This document shows positions 1 to 6,135 of a DNA stretch of 12,924 nucleotides, in pieces (the first letter of the stretch is position 1; the number at the start of each line of letters is the position of its first letter). Source of the stretch: DATJQA01 sp038057515 (lineage in GTDB: Bacteria > Patescibacteriota > Minisyncoccia > UBA6257 > 2-01-FULL-56-20); assembly GCA_038057515.1 (NCBI GenBank), contig JBBUDB010000041.1:1-12924 (forward strand), written 5' to 3'. Made by a program: the position numbers and the translations under genes. The notes under the pieces were generated by a model. The model was not told where the DNA came from and searched no databases. It saw only the letters and a list, made by a program, of their open reading frames with translations.

Positions 1-786
1 GAGCTGCCTTTGAAAAAACTACTCGTCGCTGGTTATGAAAAAGTATTTGAGATCGGCCGCATCTTCCGCAACGAAGGCATCGACAAGGACCACTTGCAGG
101 ATTACACCCAAATCGAGTTTTATTGGGCCTACCACGACTATCGCGACCTCATGGTGTTTCTCGAGCGTATTTATAAAGAGGTCATCAAAAAGACGACCGG
201 CGGTCTCACAAGCACCTATGAAGGCCAGAAGATAAATTGGGGCAAGAAATGGGCGAAGGTGGACTACGTTGATGTTTTTAAAAAGGGGAGCGACCTCGAT
301 CCATTATCAGCCACGGATGCGGAACTCTTCGCGAAGGCCGAAGCGCTCGGCTTGCATCCAGAGAAAGGCCTCGGCCGCGGACGGCTCATCGACCTCATCT
401 TCAAAAAAACCGCGCGGCCGAAGCTCGTAGAGCCCTGTTTTCTCATCGACCCGCCGGTCGAGATCGAGCCCTTGGCGAAGCGCAGTCCTAAAGACCCGCG
501 CCGGGTGGAGCGCCTGCAGATCGTTGCCGCGGGCACGGAGCTTGGTAAGGGATTTTCGGAGCTCAATGACCCCGTCGATCAGCGCGCTCGTTTTGAGGAG
601 CAAATGCGCCTCCGCGCGGCGGGGGATAAGGAGGCCCAGCAACTGGATGAAGATTACGTTGAGGCCCTTGAGTACGGCATGCCGCCCGCGGCGGGATTCG
701 GCATCTCCGAGCGACTCTTCGCCGTCCTCATGGATAAGCCAGTGCGGGAGACGGTGTTCTTTCCGCTGATGAGGAAAGCCAGCTAA
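1..786 (+). CDS. lysS: Lysyl-tRNA synthetase, class II (3' part; 5' end outside window)
   Basis: Charges tRNA-Lys with lysine in the cytoplasm. The reading frame is open from base 1, so this is the C-terminal part of a gene that begins upstream; the TTG at 10 is an internal codon, not a start. Seen: class II motif 2 (FEIGRIFRNEGIDKDH), then the LysRS-type block around GTELGKGFSELNDPVDQRARF, then a motif 3 region ending in GFGISERL. FSELNDP(V/I)DQR separates LysRS from AspRS and AsnRS. Motif 3 has Ser-Glu-Arg where bacterial LysRS usually has Ile-Asp-Arg; the ATP-binding Arg is kept. The N-terminal OB-fold anticodon-binding domain and motif 1 lie outside the window. An 18-bp palindrome begins directly after the TAA. 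Confidence 0.93.
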   Translation, partial: ELPLKKLLVAGYEKVFEIGRIFRNEGIDKDHLQDYTQIEFYWAYHDYRDLMVFLERIYKEVIKKTTGGLTSTYEGQKINWGKKWAKVDYVDVFKKGSDLDPLSATDAELFAKAEALGLHPEKGLGRGRLIDLIFKKTARPKLVEPCFLIDPPVEIEPLAKRSPKDPRRVERLQIVAAGTELGKGFSELNDPVDQRARFEEQMRLRAAGDKEAQQLDEDYVEALEYGMPPAAGFGISERLFAVLMDKPVRETVFFPLMRKAS

Positions 787-804
787 CTAGTCACTAGTGA
801 CTAG
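787..804. repeat. 18-bp perfect palindrome in the lysS-nucleotidyltransferase gap
   Basis: CTAGTCACTAGTGACTAG is its own reverse complement and starts at the base after the lysS stop. It contains CTAG three times and supplies stop codons in all three frames of both strands. It could form a short hairpin but no T-run follows, so it is not a standard terminator. Its function is unknown; a protein-binding site or a translational stop block are possible. Confidence 0.6.
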
Positions 805-810
805 CGACCC

Positions 811-1260
811 ATGAGGAAAGTAATGATCTTCGGTACTTTCGACGGCGTCCACGACGGACACCGGCATTTGTTTGCCGAAGCGAAGCGTCACGGCGACCAC
901 TTGATCGCCGTCGTCGCTCCCGACGAAGTGGTGCATGATCTGAAGGGACACTCGCCCGACATGCATGCCGAAGATCGCATCGAACACCTGACGCGCGAAT
1001 CTCACGTCGATGAGGCGGTTTTGGGCGATGCGGAGTCCGGCACTTGGCAAGTGATCCGCCGCCACCGGCCGCATGTCGTCGTCGTCGGCTACGATCAGAA
1101 TGAACTTCGGGCCGAACTTGAAGCGCGCCTCGGCGAATTTCCCTGGTTCCTCGAGGTGCACGCGGCTACGGCGCACAAGCCGGAGAGCCATCACACAGCC
1201 GTTTTGCGGAAGAAGAAGTTGAGCGACCAGGCTTTTCCCCGGCCGGGAGACGTGTCCTAG
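811..1260 (+). CDS. Cytidylyltransferase-family nucleotidyltransferase (RibL/TagD-like)
   Basis: A 149-residue member of the HxGH nucleotidyltransferase superfamily, which transfers NMP from CTP or ATP to a phosphorylated acceptor. Seen: an N-terminal beta strand followed by FGTFDGVHDGH (HxGH as H14-D-G-H17), and VVVVGYDQNE at about 89-98. GYDQ resembles the archaeal-type FAD synthetase (RibL) and TagD group. The usual C-terminal ISTT/SSS motif is not obvious; the matching place reads ESHHTAVLRKKK, with a basic stretch. The substrate (FMN, glycerol-3-phosphate or other) cannot be decided. ATG 811 is the first in-frame start after the palindrome and has no Shine-Dalgarno. The TAG stop overlaps the end of dnaE on the other strand. 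It may be read through from lysS, 24 nt upstream. Confidence 0.8.
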   Translation: MRKVMIFGTFDGVHDGHRHLFAEAKRHGDHLIAVVAPDEVVHDLKGHSPDMHAEDRIEHLTRESHVDEAVLGDAESGTWQVIRRHRPHVVVVGYDQNELRAELEARLGEFPWFLEVHAATAHKPESHHTAVLRKKKLSDQAFPRPGDVS

Positions 1261-4200
1261 AGCTTGCGCGCGTTCTCGGCCACGAACTTCGGTTCGTTGT
1301 CCCGCCAGGACATGCGGCCCTCGACGAGAAGCGCGTTGCCGTCAACCCAGAGGTCGGCGGTTTTTTGTAAGACGCTGTTAAAGACGATGACTTCGATGGA
1401 TTGCGGCGAAAAGTCCTCCATGGTCGCAAAAAGCATCGGCTGGCCGCCTTTGGTGACTATCTTCTTCACCGTTGTCACGCAGCCGGCGATGCGCACGCCG
1501 AGCTTTTCGTTTTTAATTTCCGCGCACTGGGCAATGGGTCGGCACTTAGCGGCCTCGATGGCCCCCTTGTGTATGTTCAGGGGGTGGTCGGAAAGATAAA
1601 AGCCGAGCAGTTCTTTTTCCCAGGCCAAACGCTCCGCCGAGGTGGCGGGCTCGGCTGGTTTCAGCTTGAGCGAAGTCGCGGGGAGCGAGGCGCCGAAGAG
1701 CGAGTTGCCCGCTTGCGCCCCCGCGCCCGTTTTTCTCGCGACCATGGCGAATTTCAAAATATCGTCCATATTCTGGAGGATGTCGTTGCGGTCGATGCCG
1801 AACGAATCGAAGGCGCCGGCCTTGGCGAGTGATTCGATGGATTTTTTGTTGAGGTCTTTGTGCTGGATGCGTGCGACGACATCGGCGAAGTCGCGGAATG
1901 GCCCGCGGGCGATGCGCTCATCGATGATGGTGCGCGTGATGGCCTCGCCGACGTTCTTGATGGCGAGAAGACCAAAGCGGATCCGCTGTCCCGTAGTTCC
2001 TGCTTCTACCTCGGGCGCGAAGTCGACGCCGCTCTTATTGATGTCCGGCGGGAGGATTTCGATATCGGTCTGTTTCGCTTCGGCGACGAGGAAGGCGATG
2101 CGTTCCACATCCCCGGAGTCGGCATTCAGCAAACTCGCCATGTACTCTTCCGGATAGTTGGCCTTGAGGTAGGCGGTGCGGTAGCCGATCAAGGCGTAAC
2201 AGGCGGCGTGGCTCTTGTTGAAGCCGTAGCGAGCGAAAGGCGGGAAGAGCTCCCAAATAGCTGAGGCCGTGCGGGGGTCGATGCCGTTCTTGATCATTCC
2301 GTTCGTAAGCTTTTCCTTCTGTTCATCGAGCAGTTCTTTAATTTTCTTGCCGATGGCCTTGCGCAGAGTGTCGGCTTCGGGGAGCGTGTAGCCGCCGAGG
2401 TCGCGGGCGATCTGCATCATCTGCTCTTGGTAGACGCCGATGCCGTAGGTGTTCGCGAGGATCGGTTCGAGCTTGGGGTGGAGATAGGTAATTTTTTCCT
2501 CGCCGTGCTTGCGCTTGATGTAGGAGGGGATAAGGTCCATCGGACCCGGGCGGAACAAGGCCACGAGCGCGATGAGGTCTTCAAGATGTTCTGGCTCGAT
2601 ATCTTTCATGTAGCGTCGCATGCCGCTCGACTCGAACTGGAAGACGCCCGTCGTGTTGCCCGCCCGGAGAAGGTCAAAAGTTTTCTGGTCGTCGAGCGGA
2701 ATGTCTTCTATCTTCAGGTCCACGCCGCGGAGGTCGCGGATGAGGCGAAGCGCGTCTTCGATGATGGTGAGGTTCTTGAGGCCGAGGAAGTCGATTTTGA
2801 GGAGGCCGAGGTCTTCGACCGAGTGCATTTCAAATTGAGTGATGACGTTGTCCTTGTCCTGTGGCGCGAGCTGGAGCGGTAGGTATTCGGTGAGGGGAAG
2901 CTCGGAAATCACCGTGCCGCAGGCGTGGACGGAGGCGTGGCGGGCAACGCCCTCAAGGTGTTCGGCGGTCGTGAGGAGGCGTTTGGCGTCGGCGTTGGTC
3001 TCGTACAATTCCCTTAGTTCCGGCACGGTCTTGATGGCCTCGGCGAGGTCGACGTTGAAGGGGATGAGCTTCGCGAGTTGGTCGCAAAACCCATAGGCAA
3101 ATCCCATGGCTCGGCCGGCATCGCGGATGGCGGCCCGGGCGGCCATTGTTCCGAAGGTGATGATCTGGGCGACGTGGTCCTTGCCGTATTTTTCGCGCGC
3201 GTAAGCCAGCACCTCGTCGCGTCGCCGGTCGGCGAAGTCGATATCGATATCCGGCATTTCGTTGCGCTGGGGGTTCAAGAAACGCTCGAAAAGAAGATTG
3301 TATTCAAGGGGGTTGATATCGGTGATGCGCAGGATGTAGGAAATCAAGCTTCCGGCGGCCGAGCCGCGGCCCGGGCCGACGGCGATGCCGTGGTCTTTGG
3401 CCCAGTTAACAAGATCGGCCACGATGAGGAAGTAATCGGCAAAACCGGTCTTTTGGATGACGTCGAGTTCGTATTCGAAACGCTCTTTGACAGTAGGAGT
3501 GAGTTTCGCGCCGGGGAATCTTTCGGGGAGGCGCTCTTCGGCCAGTTCGCGGAGGTATTCGTTCTTCTCTTTTCCGGGTGGCTTGGGGAAGTTGGGGAGA
3601 TGGATTTTTTTAAGTTCCAGTGTCAGGTTGCATCGCGCCGCGATCTTCACGGTATTCTCCACGGCCTCGGGCACGTCCTTGAACTTTTCGGCCATCTCTT
3701 CGGATGAGGTCACCGAATAATCGTCGTCTTTCAAGGTCAGGCGATCAGTGTCGCTCAGGTTTCGGCCCGTTTGGACGGCGAGGAGGACGTCGTGATACTC
3801 GTTGTCCTCTGGCTTCGCGTAGTGGATATCTTGAGTGGCGACGAGCGGCAGGCCGGTTTCTTTGGCAAGCTTAATGACAAGGGCGCGGAGTGTTACGGCT
3901 TCTGGCGTGTTGGGGTGGTCGCCGAGCTCAAGATAAAAATTACCCTTGCCAAGAATTTCTTCGTATTCAAAAGCGATCTTTTGCGCTTTTTCAAAACCGT
4001 CCGGTTCCATGAGCGCCCGGTTCACCTCGCCGCCCAGGCAGGCCGAAAGGCCGATGAGCCCCTCGGCGTGCTCGCGGAGAAGCTCTTTGTCGATGCGTGG
4101 TTTGTAGTAATACCCCTCAAGGAAGGCCTTGGTCGAGAGCTTCATCAGGTTTTTCCAGCCAGCTTCGTTTTCGGCGAGGAGGACGAGGTGGTAGTAGCGT

Positions 4201-4445
4201 TCCTCGGATTCCTTGCTGAAGCGGTCCCGCGGGGCAACGTAGGTTTCGATGCCGAGAATGGGCTTCACGCCGGCCTTCTGGGCCTTCTTATAGAACTCAA
4301 TGGCGCCGTAGAGCACGCCGTGGTCGGTCAAGGCCATGGCGTCCATGCCGTGTTCCTTGGCGCGGGCGAGAAGATCGTCGATCTTCGCCAGGCCATCGAG
4401 GAGGGAGTAGTGGCTGTGCGTGTGGAGGTGGACGAACTTGCCCAT
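1257..4445 (-). CDS. dnaE: DNA polymerase III subunit alpha
   Basis: Catalytic subunit of the replicative DNA polymerase. I start it at the ATG at 4445 (1062 aa): GGAG lies 9 nt upstream, while the alternative ATG at 4460 (1067 aa) has no good site. Counting from the longer start: a PHP domain at about 9-270 begins HLHTHSHYSLLDG and keeps LTDHG, the SACLGGE cysteine and the DIHY pair, so its metal site looks complete and possibly active. The polymerase core carries GPGRGSAAGS (362-371), PDIDIDF with catalytic D406 and D408, and D557 in KIDFLGLKNLT. A helix-hairpin-helix region follows, and an OB fold at about 985-1067 ends the protein. It is shorter than E. coli DnaE (about 1160 aa) and lacks the C-terminal tau-binding extension. 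It converges on the nucleotidyltransferase with a 4-bp overlap (CTAG). Confidence 0.97.
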   Translation of the reverse strand: MGKFVHLHTHSHYSLLDGLAKIDDLLARAKEHGMDAMALTDHGVLYGAIEFYKKAQKAGVKPILGIETYVAPRDRFSKESEERYYHLVLLAENEAGWKNLMKLSTKAFLEGYYYKPRIDKELLREHAEGLIGLSACLGGEVNRALMEPDGFEKAQKIAFEYEEILGKGNFYLELGDHPNTPEAVTLRALVIKLAKETGLPLVATQDIHYAKPEDNEYHDVLLAVQTGRNLSDTDRLTLKDDDYSVTSSEEMAEKFKDVPEAVENTVKIAARCNLTLELKKIHLPNFPKPPGKEKNEYLRELAEERLPERFPGAKLTPTVKERFEYELDVIQKTGFADYFLIVADLVNWAKDHGIAVGPGRGSAAGSLISYILRITDINPLEYNLLFERFLNPQRNEMPDIDIDFADRRRDEVLAYAREKYGKDHVAQIITFGTMAARAAIRDAGRAMGFAYGFCDQLAKLIPFNVDLAEAIKTVPELRELYETNADAKRLLTTAEHLEGVARHASVHACGTVISELPLTEYLPLQLAPQDKDNVITQFEMHSVEDLGLLKIDFLGLKNLTIIEDALRLIRDLRGVDLKIEDIPLDDQKTFDLLRAGNTTGVFQFESSGMRRYMKDIEPEHLEDLIALVALFRPGPMDLIPSYIKRKHGEEKITYLHPKLEPILANTYGIGVYQEQMMQIARDLGGYTLPEADTLRKAIGKKIKELLDEQKEKLTNGMIKNGIDPRTASAIWELFPPFARYGFNKSHAACYALIGYRTAYLKANYPEEYMASLLNADSGDVERIAFLVAEAKQTDIEILPPDINKSGVDFAPEVEAGTTGQRIRFGLLAIKNVGEAITRTIIDERIARGPFRDFADVVARIQHKDLNKKSIESLAKAGAFDSFGIDRNDILQNMDDILKFAMVARKTGAGAQAGNSLFGASLPATSLKLKPAEPATSAERLAWEKELLGFYLSDHPLNIHKGAIEAAKCRPIAQCAEIKNEKLGVRIAGCVTTVKKIVTKGGQPMLFATMEDFSPQSIEVIVFNSVLQKTADLWVDGNALLVEGRMSWRDNEPKFVAENARKL

Positions 4446-4497
4446 GGGAATTATCTCCATTGTACTCGGATTTGATAATGAAGGAAACGTTCACCCC

Positions 4498-4527
4498 GTT
4501 ACAGCCAGAAAAGCGGAGTACTTCCAA
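4498..4527 (-). promoter_or_regulatory. Weak candidate promoter for dnaE
   Basis: Reading the minus strand, TTGGAA (4527-4522) and TGTAAC (4503-4498) are separated by 18 bp, about 50 nt before the dnaE start. Both boxes match sigma70 only partly, and other placements are possible. Confidence 0.27.
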
Positions 4528-4599
4528 AAAAGAATAAGACAGGGGTGATTTTGGCCTAATTTTTCTCCGAATTTATTTTTTTATCGGCCTGTAGCGGGG

Positions 4600-4628
4600 T
4601 TTACAAGGGGGCCGCTTTTTTGTATGGT
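4600..4628 (+). promoter_or_regulatory. Promoter for tRNA-Thr(UGU) and the methyltransferase
   Basis: TTTACA (4600-4605), a 17-bp spacer and TATGGT (4623-4628) fit a sigma70-type promoter. The start would fall near 4635, a few bases before the tRNA at 4641. It lies in the divergent gap with dnaE. Confidence 0.55.
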
Positions 4629-4640
4629 GGTGGGGTATTT

Positions 4641-4713
4641 GCCACCTTAGCTCAGTTGGTAGAGCAACACTTTTGTAAAGTGAAGGTCCCCGGTTCGAGT
4701 CCGGGAGGTGGCT
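4641..4713 (+). tRNA. tRNA-Thr(UGU)
   Basis: Full cloverleaf by eye. The acceptor stem is GCCACCT/AGGTGGC. The D stem is GCTC/GAGC with loop AGTTGGTA. The anticodon arm is ACACT-TTTGTAA-AGTGA, with anticodon TGT at 4674-4676 and the 27/43 A-A mismatch. The variable loop is AGGTC and the T arm CCCGG-TTCGAGT-CCGGG. Discriminator base 73 is U, and CCA is not encoded (CAAAG follows). It reads ACA and, by wobble, other Thr codons. Confidence 0.97.
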
Positions 4714-4722
4714 CAAAGACAC

Positions 4723-5334
4723 ATGGATGATCTTAAAACGACATACGATAAAATTGCTGTGGACTGGCAGAAAGACCACGAAGAAGATACGTGGTGGGTA
4801 GAGGGTACTGATAAATTCGCCTCACTTATGCCGCCCCAGGGAAGTGTTTTAGACGTTGGCTGTGGAGCGGGCGTGAAGGCGGAATATCTGGCAAAAAAGG
4901 GCCTTCAGGTGACTGGCATCGATTTTTCCGAGAAGATGATCGAACTGGCGAGCCGGCGCGTGCCTTCGGGGAAATTCTCGGTGATGGATATGAAAAACAT
5001 GACCGAGCTGCGGAATGATTTTGACGGGGTTTTCGCTCAAGCCGTTCTACTTCATGTTCCCAAAAAAGAAGTCATGGATGTTCTTCGCGCTCTCACGAAA
5101 AAGCTTCGTCCTGGCGGGCATCTGTACGTCGCCGTTAAAGAGATGCGTCTGGGCGATAGGGAAGAAGGAATCGTTACTGAAAACGATTATGGATACGAAT
5201 ACTCAAGATTTTTTAGCTACTTCACACCCGAGGAGCTTAGAAATAATCTTGAAGGGCTTGGAATGAATATTTGCTATGAAAGCGTGACGTCATCCGGCAA
5301 GAGGAGCTGGTTGCAAATCATTGGACGGGCTTGA
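4723..5334 (+). CDS. Class I SAM-dependent methyltransferase
   Basis: A 203-residue Rossmann-fold methyltransferase of unknown substrate. Seen: an N-terminal helix typical of the small-molecule or Tam-like group (TYDKIAVDW), motif I VLDVGCGAG at 42-50, the acidic SAM-ribose end of beta 2 in GIDFSE (65-70), the post-motif DM at about 89-90, and LRPGGHLYVAV for motif III. An upstream in-frame GTG at 4708 lies inside the tRNA acceptor stem, so I take the ATG at 4723. That leaves 9 nt after the tRNA and no Shine-Dalgarno. The gene is probably co-transcribed with tRNA-Thr(UGU); tRNA 3' processing would leave a nearly leaderless mRNA. Its stop overlaps the promoter of the next tRNA. It lies between two threonine isoacceptor genes, which hints at, but does not show, a tRNA link. 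Confidence 0.85.
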   Translation: MDDLKTTYDKIAVDWQKDHEEDTWWVEGTDKFASLMPPQGSVLDVGCGAGVKAEYLAKKGLQVTGIDFSEKMIELASRRVPSGKFSVMDMKNMTELRNDFDGVFAQAVLLHVPKKEVMDVLRALTKKLRPGGHLYVAVKEMRLGDREEGIVTENDYGYEYSRFFSYFTPEELRNNLEGLGMNICYESVTSSGKRSWLQIIGRA

Positions 5335-5359
5335 AAAATACCCCGTAACCATGTAGTTT
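5331..5359 (+). promoter_or_regulatory. Promoter for intron-containing tRNA-Thr(GGU)
   Basis: TTGAAA (5331-5336), a 17-bp spacer and TAGTTT (5354-5359) put a start near 5366, just before the tRNA at 5369. The -35 box overlaps the methyltransferase stop codon. Confidence 0.5.
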
Positions 5360-5368
5360 TATGGGGCC

Positions 5369-5670
5369 GCCGTTGTAGCTCAGCTGGTAGAGCAACTCCA
5401 TGGTGGGCCGCAGAAGCCCCGCCCATCTCGAGGGAAACCCCGGGATGAATCCCGAATTACGGTTAACGGCCGATGCCCGGCTAAGACCGTGGCGAATGTC
5501 GGAGCTGGTCCATTGGACAAGCTCGAGGACAAGCCCGAACGACTGACAAGGGAAGCTACGTCCGCGCGATGCGGATACGCCGAAGATACAGTCTAGCCCT
5601 CCGGAAGGCAGAAAGAGACCGGAGGTGGAAGCGAAGGAGTAGGTCGCCGGTTCAATTCCGGCCAACGGCT
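5369..5670 (+). tRNA. tRNA-Thr(GGU), split by a group I intron
   Basis: Exon 1 is 5369-5404 and exon 2 is 5634-5670. Joined, they give a 73-nt cloverleaf. The acceptor is GCCGTTG/CAACGGC, the D stem GCTC/GAGC with loop AGCTGGTA, and the anticodon arm ACTCC-ATGGTAA-GGAGT with anticodon GGT. The variable loop is AGGTC and the T arm GCCGG-TTCAATT-CCGGC. Base 73 is U and CCA is not encoded, as in the other Thr tRNA. Exon 1 is exactly 36 nt, so the break lies between tRNA positions 36 and 37, right after the anticodon. The tRNA reads ACC and ACU and cannot work unless the intron is removed. Confidence 0.93.
5405..5633 (+). ncRNA. Group I intron in tRNA-Thr(GGU)
   Basis: A 229-nt self-splicing intron candidate with no internal reading frame of note. 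Exon 1 ends in U and the intron ends in G (5633), as group I chemistry needs. P1 can form between 5400-5407 and 5418-5426, with U5404 facing G5421 as the splice-site U-G pair and C5422 bulged. P4 is ACGGT (5459-5463)/ACCGT (5486-5490). P6 is a long arm between about 5491 and 5535. P7 is GACTG (5541-5545)/CAGTC (5589-5593). P8 is TCCGC (5561-5565)/GCGGA (5571-5575). The S-type element GAAGATACAGTCTAG sits at 5582-5596. P9 is CCTCCGG (5598-5604)/CCGGAGG (5619-5625). P3 is the least certain helix (possibly TCCC with GGGA). The perfect P4, P7, P8 and P9 in the right order make the class call strong; the subtype is not decided. Confidence 0.9.
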
Positions 5671-5673
5671 CAC

Positions 5674-5733
5674 GAATTTTTCCCAAGAGCAGCCGCCCAT
5701 TTCAAGGGCGGCTTGCGATTGGCAGAAAAATTC
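5674..5733. repeat. Nested hairpin just after tRNA-Thr(GGU)
   Basis: Outer arms GAATTTTT (5674-5681) and AAAAATTC (5726-5733) are perfectly complementary and enclose an inner hairpin AGCCGCCC (5691-5698)/GGGCGGCT (5706-5713). No T-run follows the inner stem, so terminator function is doubtful. It is the first of four adjacent palindromic structures before the GIY-YIG gene. Confidence 0.6.
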
Positions 5734-5735
5734 AG

Positions 5736-5813
5736 TGCCCCGCCAAGGGCGGGGCATAAGAATTGCGAACTCGCTCCGCTCGTGCAATTCTAGACGTGCC
5801 CCTTTGGCGGGGC
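5736..5813. repeat. Three-hairpin palindromic module upstream of the GIY-YIG gene
   Basis: There are three hairpins in a row. The first is TGCCCCGC (5736-5743)/GCGGGGCA (5749-5756). The second is AGAATTGC (5759-5766)/GCAATTCT (5784-5791), whose loop holds AACTCGCTCCGCTCGT. The third is GCCCC (5798-5802)/GGGGC (5809-5813). The first and third share the pattern GTGCCCC...GGCGGGGC. The middle hairpin matches the one downstream of the GIY-YIG gene in loop sequence and spacing but not in arm sequence. The module ends 14 nt before the GIY-YIG start. Confidence 0.7.
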
Positions 5814-5827
5814 TACCATAATGATGT

Positions 5828-6070
5828 ATGGCGTATTGCGTTTATATTTTGCGTTCGCAGCGAACAGGGTTTTACTATATTGGTTACACCAACAATCTTC
5901 AGCGGCGCTTGCGCGAACACAACGCTGGCATGACAAAATCCTTGTTTCGTCATATACCCCTTGAAATCGTTAGGATAGAGGAGTATAGTACCTACGCTGA
6001 AGCAAGGCGCCGGGAAGCGCAGATTAAGCGCTATAAGTCTGGAAATGCCTTTCGGCAACTACTGCATTAG
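5828..6070 (+). CDS. GIY-YIG domain nuclease, UPF0213/YhbQ-like
   Basis: An 80-residue protein that is essentially one GIY-YIG domain. Seen: the GIY strand as CVYIL (4-8), YIG as YYIGYT (16-21), the catalytic-type Arg in NNLQRRLREHNAG, and the Glu in EARRREAQIKRYKSG. All core positions look intact. There is no extra DNA-binding domain, unlike classical intron homing endonucleases, so it fits the short UPF0213/YhbQ group, which is common in CPR genomes and of uncertain role. No Shine-Dalgarno is visible before ATG 5828. The coding sequence appears more AT-rich than its neighbours. It is bracketed by related palindromic modules and starts about 158 bp after a group I intron-containing tRNA, a context that suggests a mobile unit. 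That part is inference. Confidence 0.88.
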   Translation: MAYCVYILRSQRTGFYYIGYTNNLQRRLREHNAGMTKSLFRHIPLEIVRIEEYSTYAEARRREAQIKRYKSGNAFRQLLH

Positions 6071-6073
6071 GCG

Positions 6074-6131
6074 ACCCACGCCTTCGGCGGGGTGCAAGAT
6101 TTTCTAACTCACTTCATTCGTAACAAAATCT
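6074..6131. repeat. Palindromic module downstream of the GIY-YIG gene
   Basis: A GC-rich imperfect hairpin (ACCC, 6074-6077, and GCC-TTC-GGC, with GGGT at 6090-6093) is followed by AGATTTT (6097-6103)/AAAATCT (6125-6131). The loop of the second carries AACTCACTTCATTCGT. Aligned with 5749-5791, GGCGGGG, a 4-nt spacer, AGA, 6 nt, AACTC and the CGT of the loop are in register. The loops differ only by four transitions while both arms have changed together. It ends 4 nt before rpmG and so forms most of that gene's leader. Confidence 0.65.
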
Positions 6132-6135
6132 AAGC

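Noticed and set aside
3078..4475. Long open frames on the plus strand opposite dnaE (3078-3707 and 3771-4475)
   Set aside because: They lie wholly antisense to a certain dnaE, show no recognisable domain, and are the usual by-product of GC-rich coding sequence.
4595..4620. AGCGG...CCGCT followed by TTTTT as a terminator
   Set aside because: There is no plus-strand gene upstream for it to end, and it overlaps the -35 of the tRNA-Thr promoter, which explains the sequence better.
5318..5793. Open frames across the tRNA-Thr(GGU) and its intron on both strands
   Set aside because: They run through tRNA exons, conserved intron helices and palindromes; no homing endonuclease motif is present.
5736..6131. 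CRISPR array or tandem repeat in the palindrome-rich region
   Set aside because: There are only two related hairpins, separated by a gene and with different arms; no regular repeat-spacer pattern exists here or elsewhere in the window.
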